Of a stretch of DNA of 24,206 nt, positions 15,801-22,360 are shown piece after piece. Both the position numbers and the translations under genes were made by a program. The DNA is taken from IMG/VR virus record IMGVR_UViG_3300020021_000421, positions 1 through 24,206 of that record. One strand, 5' to 3'. Below the pieces are notes generated by a model. That model had not been told where the DNA came from, did no database searches, and worked only from the letters and a program-made list of their open reading frames with translations. The stretch's first letter is position 1, and each line of letters begins with the position of its first letter. This DNA comes from a virus.

Positions 15801-17704
15801 ACTTCCCAGACAATCCGACCCTGTCGATGCTGAATGAGGTGAGCTTCGATCACGTCGAGGCGCAGCAAACGAGCCGCATCGGTGCGCCATACCGTCTCGA
15901 CTTCATCGTCGGCGCCAACAACGAGCGCATCTCCTACGGCGAGCTCGTGAAGCGGTTGGACCTCGCAAACGATTGTGACTCTGGTTTCAACAGCGACATC
16001 CAGTTCATGATCGCGCAGGTTGAGGATGACCCGACGACCGCCGCGGCCGCTGCGGAAACGCTCGACGACGTGAACGACATTCTGGACGAGAGCGGGAACG
16101 CGCTCGGCATTGACGATCAGGATCTCAACCTGGCTAATGCGATTCGGTTCAGCCACACGCCGGACTATTGCGGCCGCGAGCCAGGCGGCTGGCGCAGCGC
16201 GCAGACCGGATTCAACGAAGTCTTCCACCAGGCGTCAGTCGATCGGCATGGGAAGGTCTATGCGCAGCCCGTGGAGCTGCACTTCATCCGCGGCCGCAAC
16301 GTCGCGACGGACGTCATCGACTACCAGGCGGGCACAAACGCGGCGGCCGACATCCTGGCGCACAGACTCCGCCGCACCGCCGAGGCGCCGCGTATCTACA
16401 GCGTCCCGACCGGGATGCGTGGCTTCAACACGCCGTTCGAGCTCGGGTCGACGATGTACATCGTCGCGCTCAAGAACGTCGGCGGCCGCACCCAGCGGCT
16501 CGTACGCATCCAGGGCGTGAAGGGTCGCGCCGGATCCGATGCGCAGGGCCGCGTGGTCGTGTTCGAGGCCGAAGACCAAACCCGACTGCTGACCGATCCC
16601 CTGTCGATCAGTTTCGCGTTGGGTGTGGTGACGGGGTCCGCGCCGACGAGCGCGCCGTCAGGCAGCGGCGGCAGCAGCAGCCAGGCGACGCCGTCGCCCG
16701 TCCCATCGAGTGGTGATGTCGTCGGGCCTGGCAGCTCCACCAACAAGGCGATCGCGCGCTACAGCGGCACGACGGGGAAGGCGCTGCAGAACAGCGCGCC
16801 GATCGTCCAGGACGACGGTCGGATCTCTAGCGTCACCGACCCGTCCAGCGGCCAGGACGCCGCCACGAAGAACTACGTCGACGGCCTGGCCGTGAACCTG
16901 GGCAAGCGCGCGCGTGTGCGGGCCGCGACGACCGCGAACATCACGATCAGCACGGCCCTGAATAACGGCGACACGCTCGACGGCGTGACGCTGGCCACCG
17001 GCGATCTCGTGCTGGTGAAGGACCAAAGCACGCCAGCGCAGAACGGCGTGTACGTCGTCGGCGTCGCGCCAGCGCGCTTCAGCGAGTTCGACACCTACGA
17101 TGAGCACCCGGGCACGCTCATCGCGGCTGAAGAAGGCACCGCGAACGCGGACACGCTCTGGCTGTGCACGTCGAACGTCGGTGGCACGCTCAACACGACG
17201 GCGATCGCGTTCTCTCAGCTCTCCGTCTCCGCTGGGATCTCGCAACTGACGGGCGAGGTGTTGGCGGGGCCCGGCAGCGGCTCGCAAGCGGCGACGATCA
17301 ACACCGCCAGCACGCCACGGGTCGCGCGCCTGGGCATTGGTGTGGCGGCTGACGCGTCGGCCGCCCTCAAGATTTCAGGCCAGTACTATTCGCCTGAGAT
17401 CACCGACACTGCGGCGGCTGGCGCCGCGACGATTGATTGGAACGCCGGAAACGAACACTACCTGCTGCTCAACGCGGCACCGGTGACGCTGACCTTCTCG
17501 AATCCGAAGGGGGGCGGCCGCTACGTGCTGCTCCTCCAACAGGACGGCACCGGGAGCCGGACGGTGAGCTGGCCGGCGAACGTCGTGTGGCCAGGCGGTG
17601 TGACGCCGACGCTGACCTTGGGCGCCAATCAGTCGGATCTGTTCACGTTCCTGTTCTCAGCGGTGCTGAACAAATACATTGGCAACGGGGCCTTCAATTT
17701 CTAG
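12890..17704 (+). CDS. tail hub protein fused to tail fibre / receptor-binding region
   Basis: At 1604 residues it is the longest protein here. Rough layout: 1-230, a LamG/jelly-roll-like domain (WRGSMTWVSG, IFEVDFRVSAYP, FANMVWMDGSG); about 233-380, a domain of the 'Y..st..i.t.dtf' kind common in phage tail proteins; about 382-1240, the hub, starting VDLTWIEITDQAG and including IDRRLSDRYGEHEVPSFTFSLFD, a YVVNGGHSAGATTVLV insert and closing RGRNVATDVIDYQAG...LAHRLRRT...VVFEAEDQTRLL. A Ser/Gly/Pro linker (about 1243-1277) follows. Then come fibre motifs: DVVGPGSSTNKAIARYSGTT, SSGQDAATKNYVDG, VRAATTANITIS...GVTLATGDLVLVKDQ and a glycine-rich tip ending NKYIGNGAFNF. Most siphoviruses encode hub and fibre separately. 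There is no S74-type chaperone at the end. It probably recognises the receptor. Confidence 0.8.
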   Translation: MAGVWAENFSWCTKAQLTRAYTSIVENGTISLGAFGPSGSPGLRFSGNRVDEVWRGSMTWVSGAVAIFEVDFRVSAYPTTENRIISILDGAGNVDANIQVEFHLNTDGTLRVQRGHQTTAVVIADSSYVVPLGGHIHLSGRVLIHSSAGTITLDAYAIGSSTPTNVFTLTGQNTRLTGASQWNGHLIGAGVDVGTTDFANMVWMDGSGAENNAPIGPGYQVLGAKPIAPGAHQGFTPAVAASNVAMVDEPTADDDASYNASTVIGTIDTFTVEPVDPGAAVLFNALIIQGRKVSGDPTAGLEPIAREAGSDTVGASALLATSYAHVLTPAFYQKTPSGAAWTAAGWNAMQWGYELAGVTAVARVTHLIALVVVRGGGLAPTELVNGGEVDLTWIEITDQAGTVHVISDSDLPDRFEYFNGLKLGIVTELGEIDRRLSDRYGEHEVPSFTFSLFDEFGAWRALAAASPTRDFDGMAVVCRGITDAGRRAELTPRVLFRGVVREHHWQSDQTLQFVAEDTLSAELAVNNDKAQIPKASVNIDDFPGCADTKVPSSAENYVVNGGHSAGATTVLVRSGIGQFAAGDTVTFGAGADVYSISSSSKSAATLEQLVAAETAEVSIVISPALLSGLSDGNAVVQIPAHTVPAAVGTPVPFAFGLITDTKVAGAGVTLPAVDLALPAPTIVGQIGRPGDLRDALNPSGRRWSFVAGYKASTNKLSPLSNQGNNLARDDDYSNPSGAGVNFNGNATFDNYYVFLADSPDFDPYGSPGTAHHVVYITHDNVTHDGVVLGADFQATLPAWTGAGITDLTGATSSVGQGQGPMKFIGDEILDGRRTALMLWTGHACYAPGGSPFVSLNFWDTVVNVTTLGASDERIAVPGGARWTEVGFTGTFISRNGRDYTVVGLQGVFRDWALGLTPAPPTHQGVPFAVNAYGRMDKLGALLTSGPQIYKDSWKNYIKGDYRGGALLDAPNFPDNPTLSMLNEVSFDHVEAQQTSRIGAPYRLDFIVGANNERISYGELVKRLDLANDCDSGFNSDIQFMIAQVEDDPTTAAAAAETLDDVNDILDESGNALGIDDQDLNLANAIRFSHTPDYCGREPGGWRSAQTGFNEVFHQASVDRHGKVYAQPVELHFIRGRNVATDVIDYQAGTNAAADILAHRLRRTAEAPRIYSVPTGMRGFNTPFELGSTMYIVALKNVGGRTQRLVRIQGVKGRAGSDAQGRVVVFEAEDQTRLLTDPLSISFALGVVTGSAPTSAPSGSGGSSSQATPSPVPSSGDVVGPGSSTNKAIARYSGTTGKALQNSAPIVQDDGRISSVTDPSSGQDAATKNYVDGLAVNLGKRARVRAATTANITISTALNNGDTLDGVTLATGDLVLVKDQSTPAQNGVYVVGVAPARFSEFDTYDEHPGTLIAAEEGTANADTLWLCTSNVGGTLNTTAIAFSQLSVSAGISQLTGEVLAGPGSGSQAATINTASTPRVARLGIGVAADASAALKISGQYYSPEITDTAAAGAATIDWNAGNEHYLLLNAAPVTLTFSNPKGGGRYVLLLQQDGTGSRTVSWPANVVWPGGVTPTLTLGANQSDLFTFLFSAVLNKYIGNGAFNF

Positions 17705-17710
17705 AGAGCT

Positions 17711-18199
17711 ATGTCAAACAAGATTTACGGCGCCTCGGAAACTCCAATCGTCTTCAAGTCATCCCTCGGCGACGTGACGTTCACGCCGACGAGCGTCGCG
17801 AACGGCGCAGGACGGATCTCGGCTCGATGGGATCGCGGCGCCGGCAGCAAGCCAAGCCTCTACAAGTGGCGTGTGCACACAAAAGCGGCAGCGGCCCTAG
17901 CCGTCGGAACGCCACTCGAGGTGTATCTCGCGACATCGGACGGCACGGACGAGGACGGCAACCTGGGCACGGCCGACGCGGCCTTCGCCTCGGCTGATAA
18001 ACGCCGGAACCTCCAGTACGTCGGCGCCATAAACGCGGATTCCATCACCAACGGAGAAGTCCAGATTGCGTCTGGACTCGTAGAGATCCGGGATCGCTAC
18101 GTGTCAGTTGTCTGGTGGAACGCGCTGGGGCAAGCGCTCTCGGCGACAGCCACCGATCACACCTTCACTCTCACGCCGGTGCCGGACGAGATTCAGTAG
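17711..18199 (+). CDS. virion structural protein, tail-fibre neighbour
   Basis: A 162-residue protein six bases after the hub-fibre stop. It is beta-rich: TPIVFKSSLGDVTFTPTSVANGAGRISARWDRG, PSLYKWRVHTKAAAALAVGTPLEVYLATSDGT and a tail NGEVQIASGLVEIRDRYVSVVWWNALGQAL...TPVPDEIQ. I recall a phage family with the same 'SG.veIr.RYvsvVv.Na.g.als......f.ltPvpdeiq' ending encoded next to fibres, but its function is not known to me. There is no signal peptide. It may decorate the fibre or tail tip. Its stop abuts the next ATG, indicating coupled translation with the lectin-like gene. Confidence 0.62.
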   Translation: MSNKIYGASETPIVFKSSLGDVTFTPTSVANGAGRISARWDRGAGSKPSLYKWRVHTKAAAALAVGTPLEVYLATSDGTDEDGNLGTADAAFASADKRRNLQYVGAINADSITNGEVQIASGLVEIRDRYVSVVWWNALGQALSATATDHTFTLTPVPDEIQ

Positions 18200-19030
18200 A
18201 TGTATATCAGGCGCACGCGCCCCTGGGACTTTGGACGGCCGACTCGGCCCTATGCGCTCAATAAGGATTGCGCGCAGGCGCAGGGGCTCGTGGCGTGGTG
18301 GCCGATGGCCGAACTCAACGGTCTCGTGCGTGACTGGTCTGGGAATCTCCTCTCGCTCACGAATAATGCCGCGACACCCTGGAAAGGCGAGCATCCACGC
18401 AGCGGACAGTCGCAGGGGCTCGTCCCAAATTTTACGGCGGCCTCGTCACAGTGGCTCTCTGCCTCTGGGGTGCCGGTCAGCGCGGAGCCGCTCACCCTCG
18501 CCGCGTGGGCATGGATCAACACGGCGGCGAACGCGGAGATCCTCGCGCTCGGCGTGCAGTCCGGGACGGCACGGCATCAACTGATTTTTGACGTGGCGAG
18601 TCACATCGAAGCGAACAGCGTGACAGCAGCGGCCGCCAGTGCATTCGCCGCCACGCCGACCTTCTACACCGACAGCGCGTGGCACCACGCCTGCGGGGTG
18701 TTCTCAGCCTCGAATGCTCGCGCGGCGTATCTGGATGGCACCGGGAAAGGGACCGACACCACGAGCGAAGTCGTCTCAGGGCTGAACCTCACGAGCATCG
18801 GCGCGCGGTATGCCGGTGGTGTGTTGGGAGGCTTTCTCGATGGCAAGGTCAGTGACGCGCGAGTCTACAGCCGCGCGCTGACCGATGAAAACGTCAACGC
18901 GCTCTTCGACCCAGAGACGCGCTGGCAGTTGTACTACCCATTGGGACGCAAGTCGTGGGTATTCGTCGGGCGGGCCGCGAGCGGAAGCTTCGGCGGCGGC
19001 AATGCCTTCCCCGCACTTACCGTCGCGTAG
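18200..19030 (+). CDS. LamG-type (concanavalin A-like) domain virion protein
   Basis: A 276-residue protein with a clear LamG/concanavalin-like jelly-roll: GLVAWWPMAELNGLVRDWSGN at the start, SQWLSASGVPVSAEPLTLAAWAWIN, then the diagnostic SAWHHACGVFSASNARAAYLDG, and LGGFLDGKVSDARVYSRALTDENVNALF. Such domains bind sugars or serve as trimer-capping and adsorption domains in phage tail tips. The basic N-terminus (MYIRRTRPWDFGRPTRP) and a C-terminal WQLYYPLGRKSWVFVGR with a Gly-rich, Pro/Ala end resemble virion-attachment tails of phage LamG proteins. The gene follows the fibre cluster without a gap (TAG then ATG), so a receptor-binding or decoration role is likely. Which glycan is bound cannot be told. 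Confidence 0.82.
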   Translation: MYIRRTRPWDFGRPTRPYALNKDCAQAQGLVAWWPMAELNGLVRDWSGNLLSLTNNAATPWKGEHPRSGQSQGLVPNFTAASSQWLSASGVPVSAEPLTLAAWAWINTAANAEILALGVQSGTARHQLIFDVASHIEANSVTAAAASAFAATPTFYTDSAWHHACGVFSASNARAAYLDGTGKGTDTTSEVVSGLNLTSIGARYAGGVLGGFLDGKVSDARVYSRALTDENVNALFDPETRWQLYYPLGRKSWVFVGRAASGSFGGGNAFPALTVA

Positions 19031-19081
19031 GTCTTGAGTCGAAGTGCAATTGAGTGATCGAACCCAGGGGACACAAAGCCG

Positions 19082-19465
19082 ATGACGTCTTTGCATCTTT
19101 CGCACGCTCCTGATGACCCGCGCTGGCCCATGCGATGGGACCAGCGCACCGAGGAGGAACGTCGTCAACACGACGACCGCCGGGAAGATCCGCCAGAGCC
19201 GCCGCGCGCGATGAAGCTCGACCTGAAGGCGATCCTCGCGATCATCTCGCTCGCCTCGGCGATCTTCACGGCCGGCTACAACTGGCGCGATGTGGTCGCC
19301 CTGCGCGAAGTCGTAAGAAACAACGAGTCCGATAACCATCTCGCGCATGATGGATTCGTCCGGAAGGACGTCAACGACCAACATTTCGAGAGTGTGCAGC
19401 GGCAGCTCAATGACCAGAAGGCGTTGCTTGAGCAGATCATCCGCGGCCAACAGAGGAGACGATGA
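19082..19465 (+). CDS. small single-span membrane protein of the lysis cassette (holin/XhlA-like candidate)
   Basis: A 127-residue protein just before the endolysin. The N-terminal 45 residues are polar and highly charged (WDQRTEEERRQHDDRREDPPEPPR). A single membrane segment follows (KAILAIISLASAIFTAGYNW, about 49-68), then a polar, coiled-coil-like tail (DVVALREVVRNNESDNH, FESVQRQLNDQKALLEQII) ending in RRR. AGGGG lies 11 bases upstream of the ATG. An internal Met44 is a possible shorter start that would leave TM plus tail, similar to a short XhlA-type membrane protein. A holin or holin-partner role is inferred from position. The stop overlaps the endolysin start (ATGA). Confidence 0.6.
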   Translation: MTSLHLSHAPDDPRWPMRWDQRTEEERRQHDDRREDPPEPPRAMKLDLKAILAIISLASAIFTAGYNWRDVVALREVVRNNESDNHLAHDGFVRKDVNDQHFESVQRQLNDQKALLEQIIRGQQRRR

Positions 19466-19920
19466 TCACGAGTCTGAGCGCCATCGCGCGCCGTCTGAAC
19501 TTCGTTCGAGAGACCGAAGGGCCGAATCGTGGGGCATGGGTATCACTATTTCAACGGTTCTCCGGCGGCCAGGACGGCGATTCGTGGTGCTGCGACTTTG
19601 TCAGTTTCATCGAGGACATCGCCTATCACGGAAAAGCGCCATCGAGGCGGACCGGTTCGTGCGATCTGAAGCTCTCGGACGCGCGCTTCAAAGGGTTCAT
19701 CGTCGCAGCGCCGCAGCCAGACGACCTGTATTTCTTCATCACCGATGTCGGGCATGCGCACCACGTCGGCATCGTGACCATCGTCTCTGAGGTCGGATTC
19801 GCCGGGATCGCGGGCAACACCTCAGAAGACGGGCTGAGCACCAACGGGACCGGCGTGTTCGAACATCTGATTCACGTTGAGCCCAGTCATGTGGTCTTCG
19901 TGCGATTGCCACAGCAATGA
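19462..19920 (+). CDS. endolysin, CHAP/NlpC-P60-like cysteine peptidase or amidase
   Basis: A 152-residue lysis enzyme expected to cut the peptide part of peptidoglycan at the end of infection. The active-site pattern is that of small CHAP-type hydrolases: SWCCDFVSFIED (Cys43 as likely nucleophile in the W-C position), QPDDLYFFITDVGHAHHVGIVTIV (His101) and a following AGNTSEDG (Asn119 as the usual third residue). There is no signal peptide or membrane segment, so release depends on a holin. It lacks a separate wall-binding domain, typical for a Gram-negative-type host. GAGGAGA sits just before the ATG, inside the end of the upstream membrane-protein gene. Confidence 0.8.
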   Translation: MITSLSAIARRLNFVRETEGPNRGAWVSLFQRFSGGQDGDSWCCDFVSFIEDIAYHGKAPSRRTGSCDLKLSDARFKGFIVAAPQPDDLYFFITDVGHAHHVGIVTIVSEVGFAGIAGNTSEDGLSTNGTGVFEHLIHVEPSHVVFVRLPQQ

Positions 19921-19972
19921 GGTCAACGACGTAGGACACGAACTGACCGATCGATAGGCCGGGAGGCCGAAC

Positions 19973-19993
19973 CTGACGACAGGCCGTCGTCAG
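19973..19993 (+). other. 8-bp hairpin in the post-endolysin gap
   Basis: CTGACGAC (19973-19980) pairs perfectly with GTCGTCAG (19986-19993) over a 5-base loop. It lies in the 199-base gene-free gap after the endolysin. No T-tract follows, so by itself it is not a terminator; it may add to the terminator structure downstream or be an operator-like inverted repeat. Confidence 0.35.
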
Positions 19994-20045
19994 TGCCGCA
20001 TCCGCCAGGGTGAGGAAATCGATCGACACAGGCCGCGGAGAGAAG

Positions 20046-20099
20046 GCCGTCTCTGCCGATCGCGCTCGATGCGCGGCGGTGGCGACGGCTTTTTCTTTT
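20046..20099 (+). terminator. intrinsic terminator at the end of the structural-lysis operon
   Basis: GCCGTC (20046-20051) pairs with GACGGC (20084-20089). Inside this, CCG (20056-20058) pairs with CGG (20077-20079) and CGCGC (20061-20065) pairs with GCGCG (20071-20075) over a 5-base loop. A TTTTTCTTTT tract follows directly (20090-20099), the only long T-rich run I noticed in the window. The next gene's ribosome binding site comes right after, at about 20105. It separates the lysis genes from the downstream operon. The stem has internal loops, so strength is uncertain. Confidence 0.65.
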
Positions 20100-20119
20100 C
20101 GGTCAGAAGGAAAAGACAG

Positions 20120-21583
20120 ATGGACGGACACGAGGCGCTCGGAGATCTCGCTCAGGAATTCGAGGAGCAGAGACGGAAGGATTTCAAATGGGACGTCATT
20201 GAATGGGCTCTCGTAGTGGTGGCCTTGTTGTTCCTGACGTGGTGGTGCGCCGGTTGCGCCACGGCGCCGGCGAAGCCCGTCCCGCCGCCAGGACCTCCGC
20301 CTGTGTCGGTTCCCACGCGGCCCTTCGACATCAGCCTGCGTGGTCCGAGCGGACCGATCGCTGGTCAGGTCATCACGGTCAACACGCACGTCTCGCCGGC
20401 TGACAACCACGTCGAGACGACGAACGGCGACGGCTACACCATCTGGACGCTTCAGGATCCGACCGGCGATGCGTCGGTGTACGTGACCGTGGACGGCTAC
20501 CAGCCGTACGACTCCGGGACGGTGCACCTGGTCGACTACGCGGCGCGCGAGCACAACTTCATCGACCTGGAGCCGGCGCAGCCCCCTCTTCCGCCGCCGG
20601 CGAGCCGTCAGGAGATCCTCGATTCGCATGAGAGCTTCCAGGGCGCGGTCCTACACACGGCGCAGTTCGGCGATCTGAACTGGTGGCCGACGGCGTGGGT
20701 GTCACTGAGCGCTGACGATCGCATCGATTCGTATCCGCAGATCGCGTCGTGGGGCGACACGGACATCACCGTCTCGGCGACCTGGGACTATGGCGAAGGC
20801 GGCCAGCCGTACGGCAGCGGCCAGCTCGTGCCGCCCAAGAACTATTTCGCCGGCGCCGACTATGCGAGCGCGGACGTCGTCGGGTTCCGCGCGTCGATCA
20901 AGGACGTCCTCCTGCACCAGGCGGCGAACGGCAAGCCCTTCGTGCCCGTCGTCTTCATGTCGGGCGACAACGGCTTCTCCTACTACATGTGGGCGATGCC
21001 GCTGATCGTCAAGGCGCTGCAGCCGCAGCCGACAGATCCGGTCGACCTCACGACGTACGTGAAGTTGCGCATGTGCTACGACTCGTGCGTCCCAGGATGG
21101 CAACCGCCGTCGCAGATCGATGACGCGATCCTCGCGACGCGCGCCGCGTGTCCGGGCTGCGTCATCGCGCTGGAGTTCTCCAGCGGGTATCCGTGTTGGG
21201 GCGGCGGCGACGGCTGCGGCGACGTGAACTTCAACTCGCCGGCTGGGCAGGCGCTCGACGAAGTCGACTGGGAAGGCAATTCCTGGCCGCCGACGAACTG
21301 GGATCAATACTGGCAAGTCCTCGCGCGGCTCCTCGGGCCGACGTCGAAAGGCGGCACGTACGTGCGGCCGTCGAATCAACCAGCAGACGACGATCCGAGT
21401 CCGCCCTGGTACATGAAGAAGGGCACGCCGCGCGGTCCCTGGGGCGTGCATTGCCTTGAACCCTACACCTATCAATTTGTCCGCGGACAGGTGCCGCTCG
21501 ATCAAGTTCCGGTCGTCTGGCGCACGCTGCGCGCGATGGGCTGCGGGGCGATCGACACGCCGTATCCGGCAGGTGCACGGTGA
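20120..21583 (+). CDS. membrane-anchored or lipoprotein secreted protein with Ig/carboxypeptidase-regulatory-like and enzyme-like domains
   Basis: A 487-residue protein starting at ATG 20120 behind AGAAGGAAAA; a further-upstream in-frame start at 20069 would overlap the terminator. Order: a charged head (1-25), a hydrophobic segment (26-43, WALVVVALLFLTWW) followed by AGC46ATAP, a possible lipoprotein cysteine; a Pro-rich linker (52-63); a beta domain (about 68-150) with GPIAGQVITVNT, TTNGDGYTIW and VYVTVDGYQPYDSGTVHL, like carboxypeptidase-regulatory or PEGA-type domains; a second Pro-rich linker; then about 325 residues with SATWDYGEG, GKPFVPVVFMSGDNGFSYYMW, KLRMCYDSC, GCVIALEFSSGYPCWGGG and DEVDWEGNSW. 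The last part looks like a TIM-barrel hydrolase, perhaps a glycosidase, but no catalytic pair is proven. Many Cys fit an extracytoplasmic fold. Confidence 0.55.
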   Translation: MDGHEALGDLAQEFEEQRRKDFKWDVIEWALVVVALLFLTWWCAGCATAPAKPVPPPGPPPVSVPTRPFDISLRGPSGPIAGQVITVNTHVSPADNHVETTNGDGYTIWTLQDPTGDASVYVTVDGYQPYDSGTVHLVDYAAREHNFIDLEPAQPPLPPPASRQEILDSHESFQGAVLHTAQFGDLNWWPTAWVSLSADDRIDSYPQIASWGDTDITVSATWDYGEGGQPYGSGQLVPPKNYFAGADYASADVVGFRASIKDVLLHQAANGKPFVPVVFMSGDNGFSYYMWAMPLIVKALQPQPTDPVDLTTYVKLRMCYDSCVPGWQPPSQIDDAILATRAACPGCVIALEFSSGYPCWGGGDGCGDVNFNSPAGQALDEVDWEGNSWPPTNWDQYWQVLARLLGPTSKGGTYVRPSNQPADDDPSPPWYMKKGTPRGPWGVHCLEPYTYQFVRGQVPLDQVPVVWRTLRAMGCGAIDTPYPAGAR

Positions 21584-22005
21584 ACGTCGTGAAGGTTCCG
21601 GACGTGCCGCATCCGACGTGCGAACTTTGTTACGCGCAAGCGCCGACGATGGAACGCTGTGACCGGAAGAAGGGTCACGGAGGTCGGCACACGTGGGAAG
21701 TCTGGAACGACCTGCAGGCAAAGATCGCCACCCTCACCGAGGCCGAGCAGGCCGCGGCTGAGGCCGGGTTCGGCGGCGGCTTCGACGCGGATTGCACGCC
21801 GGCCAAAGTCATCGCCACGCTGTCCAGCGCGAACAACGATCACGAAGCCCAAATCATCGAGCTTGAACAGGCGCTGGGCGGCTGTCGTCCGCCGCTCGTC
21901 GAGGGATCACGCGTCGGCAACATGATCGCCTACATCGCGAAGGCTAAGAGCGAAGAGCGGGCAGTTCTGATGACTGGCCAGCTGCGGAGCAACACCGATG
22001 GCTGA
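21580..22005 (+). CDS. small protein with Cys/His zinc-binding N-terminus
   Basis: A 141-residue protein starting with GTG in a GTGA overlap with the previous stop. The N-terminal 40 residues carry CELC (14/17), Cys27 and GHGGRHTW (His33, His37), the small metal-binding pattern 'C..C.......C....GH.g.H.w' that occurs in many phage hypothetical proteins. The rest is helical (VWNDLQAKIATLTEAEQAAAEAGF, HEAQIIELEQALGG) with a C-terminal GNMIAYIAKAKSEERAVLM helix. No catalytic motif is seen. The function is unknown. It is coupled by overlaps on both sides, so it is co-translated with the rest of the second operon. Confidence 0.6.
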   Translation: MNVVKVPDVPHPTCELCYAQAPTMERCDRKKGHGGRHTWEVWNDLQAKIATLTEAEQAAAEAGFGGGFDADCTPAKVIATLSSANNDHEAQIIELEQALGGCRPPLVEGSRVGNMIAYIAKAKSEERAVLMTGQLRSNTDG

Positions 22006-22360
22006 TGCCCACGTCGAGCACGGCAACATGGTCCGCGACGAGCGCGACGAATGGCCGGCGGATGAACCGATCGGATCGTTCGACATCAATGCTGGCCCTG
22101 GCCACAGCGTGCAGGGCTATCCCGGCGCGAACGGTCACATCATCTTCGTCTGCCCGAACAATCGCCGGTGCTCGGTCCTCGTGGGGCCATCTCCAGTCGA
22201 GCGGCCGTCGAAGGACGCGTGCTACGTCTGGGGCTGGAACGGCGACAAGGACCGCCCGACGCTGACGCCGTCGATCAACTGCCGCAGTGTCGATGACGAA
22301 GGTAAGGCGTCAAGCGGCTGCGGCTGGCACGGTCACATCATCGACGGAGTCATTCGGTGA
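21998..22360 (+). CDS. DUF6527-like phage protein
   Basis: A 120-residue protein whose ATG overlaps the previous gene by 8 bases. The C-terminal half has the signature that I associate with DUF6527: FVCPNNRRCSVLVG, then YVWGWNGDKDRPTLTPSINC, and finally GCGWHGHIIDGVI, in line with the general form 'W.fNGd...PTltPSi......CH.fi.dG.i'. The conserved Cys and His residues suggest metal binding. These proteins are frequent in phages and prophages, but I know of no established function. The stop overlaps the next gene's GTG start. Assignment rests on pattern memory. Confidence 0.6.
   Translation: MADAHVEHGNMVRDERDEWPADEPIGSFDINAGPGHSVQGYPGANGHIIFVCPNNRRCSVLVGPSPVERPSKDACYVWGWNGDKDRPTLTPSINCRSVDDEGKASSGCGWHGHIIDGVIR

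Noticed and set aside
14999-16228. Long minus-strand open frame (409 codons) inside the hub gene
   Set aside because: Low-complexity Arg/Val/Asp composition, no ribosome binding site or family motif, fully antisense to the hub.
20069-20119. Upstream in-frame start for the secreted multi-domain protein
   Set aside because: It would place the start inside the terminator stem; the ribosome binding site AGAAGGAAAA is directly before ATG 20120.
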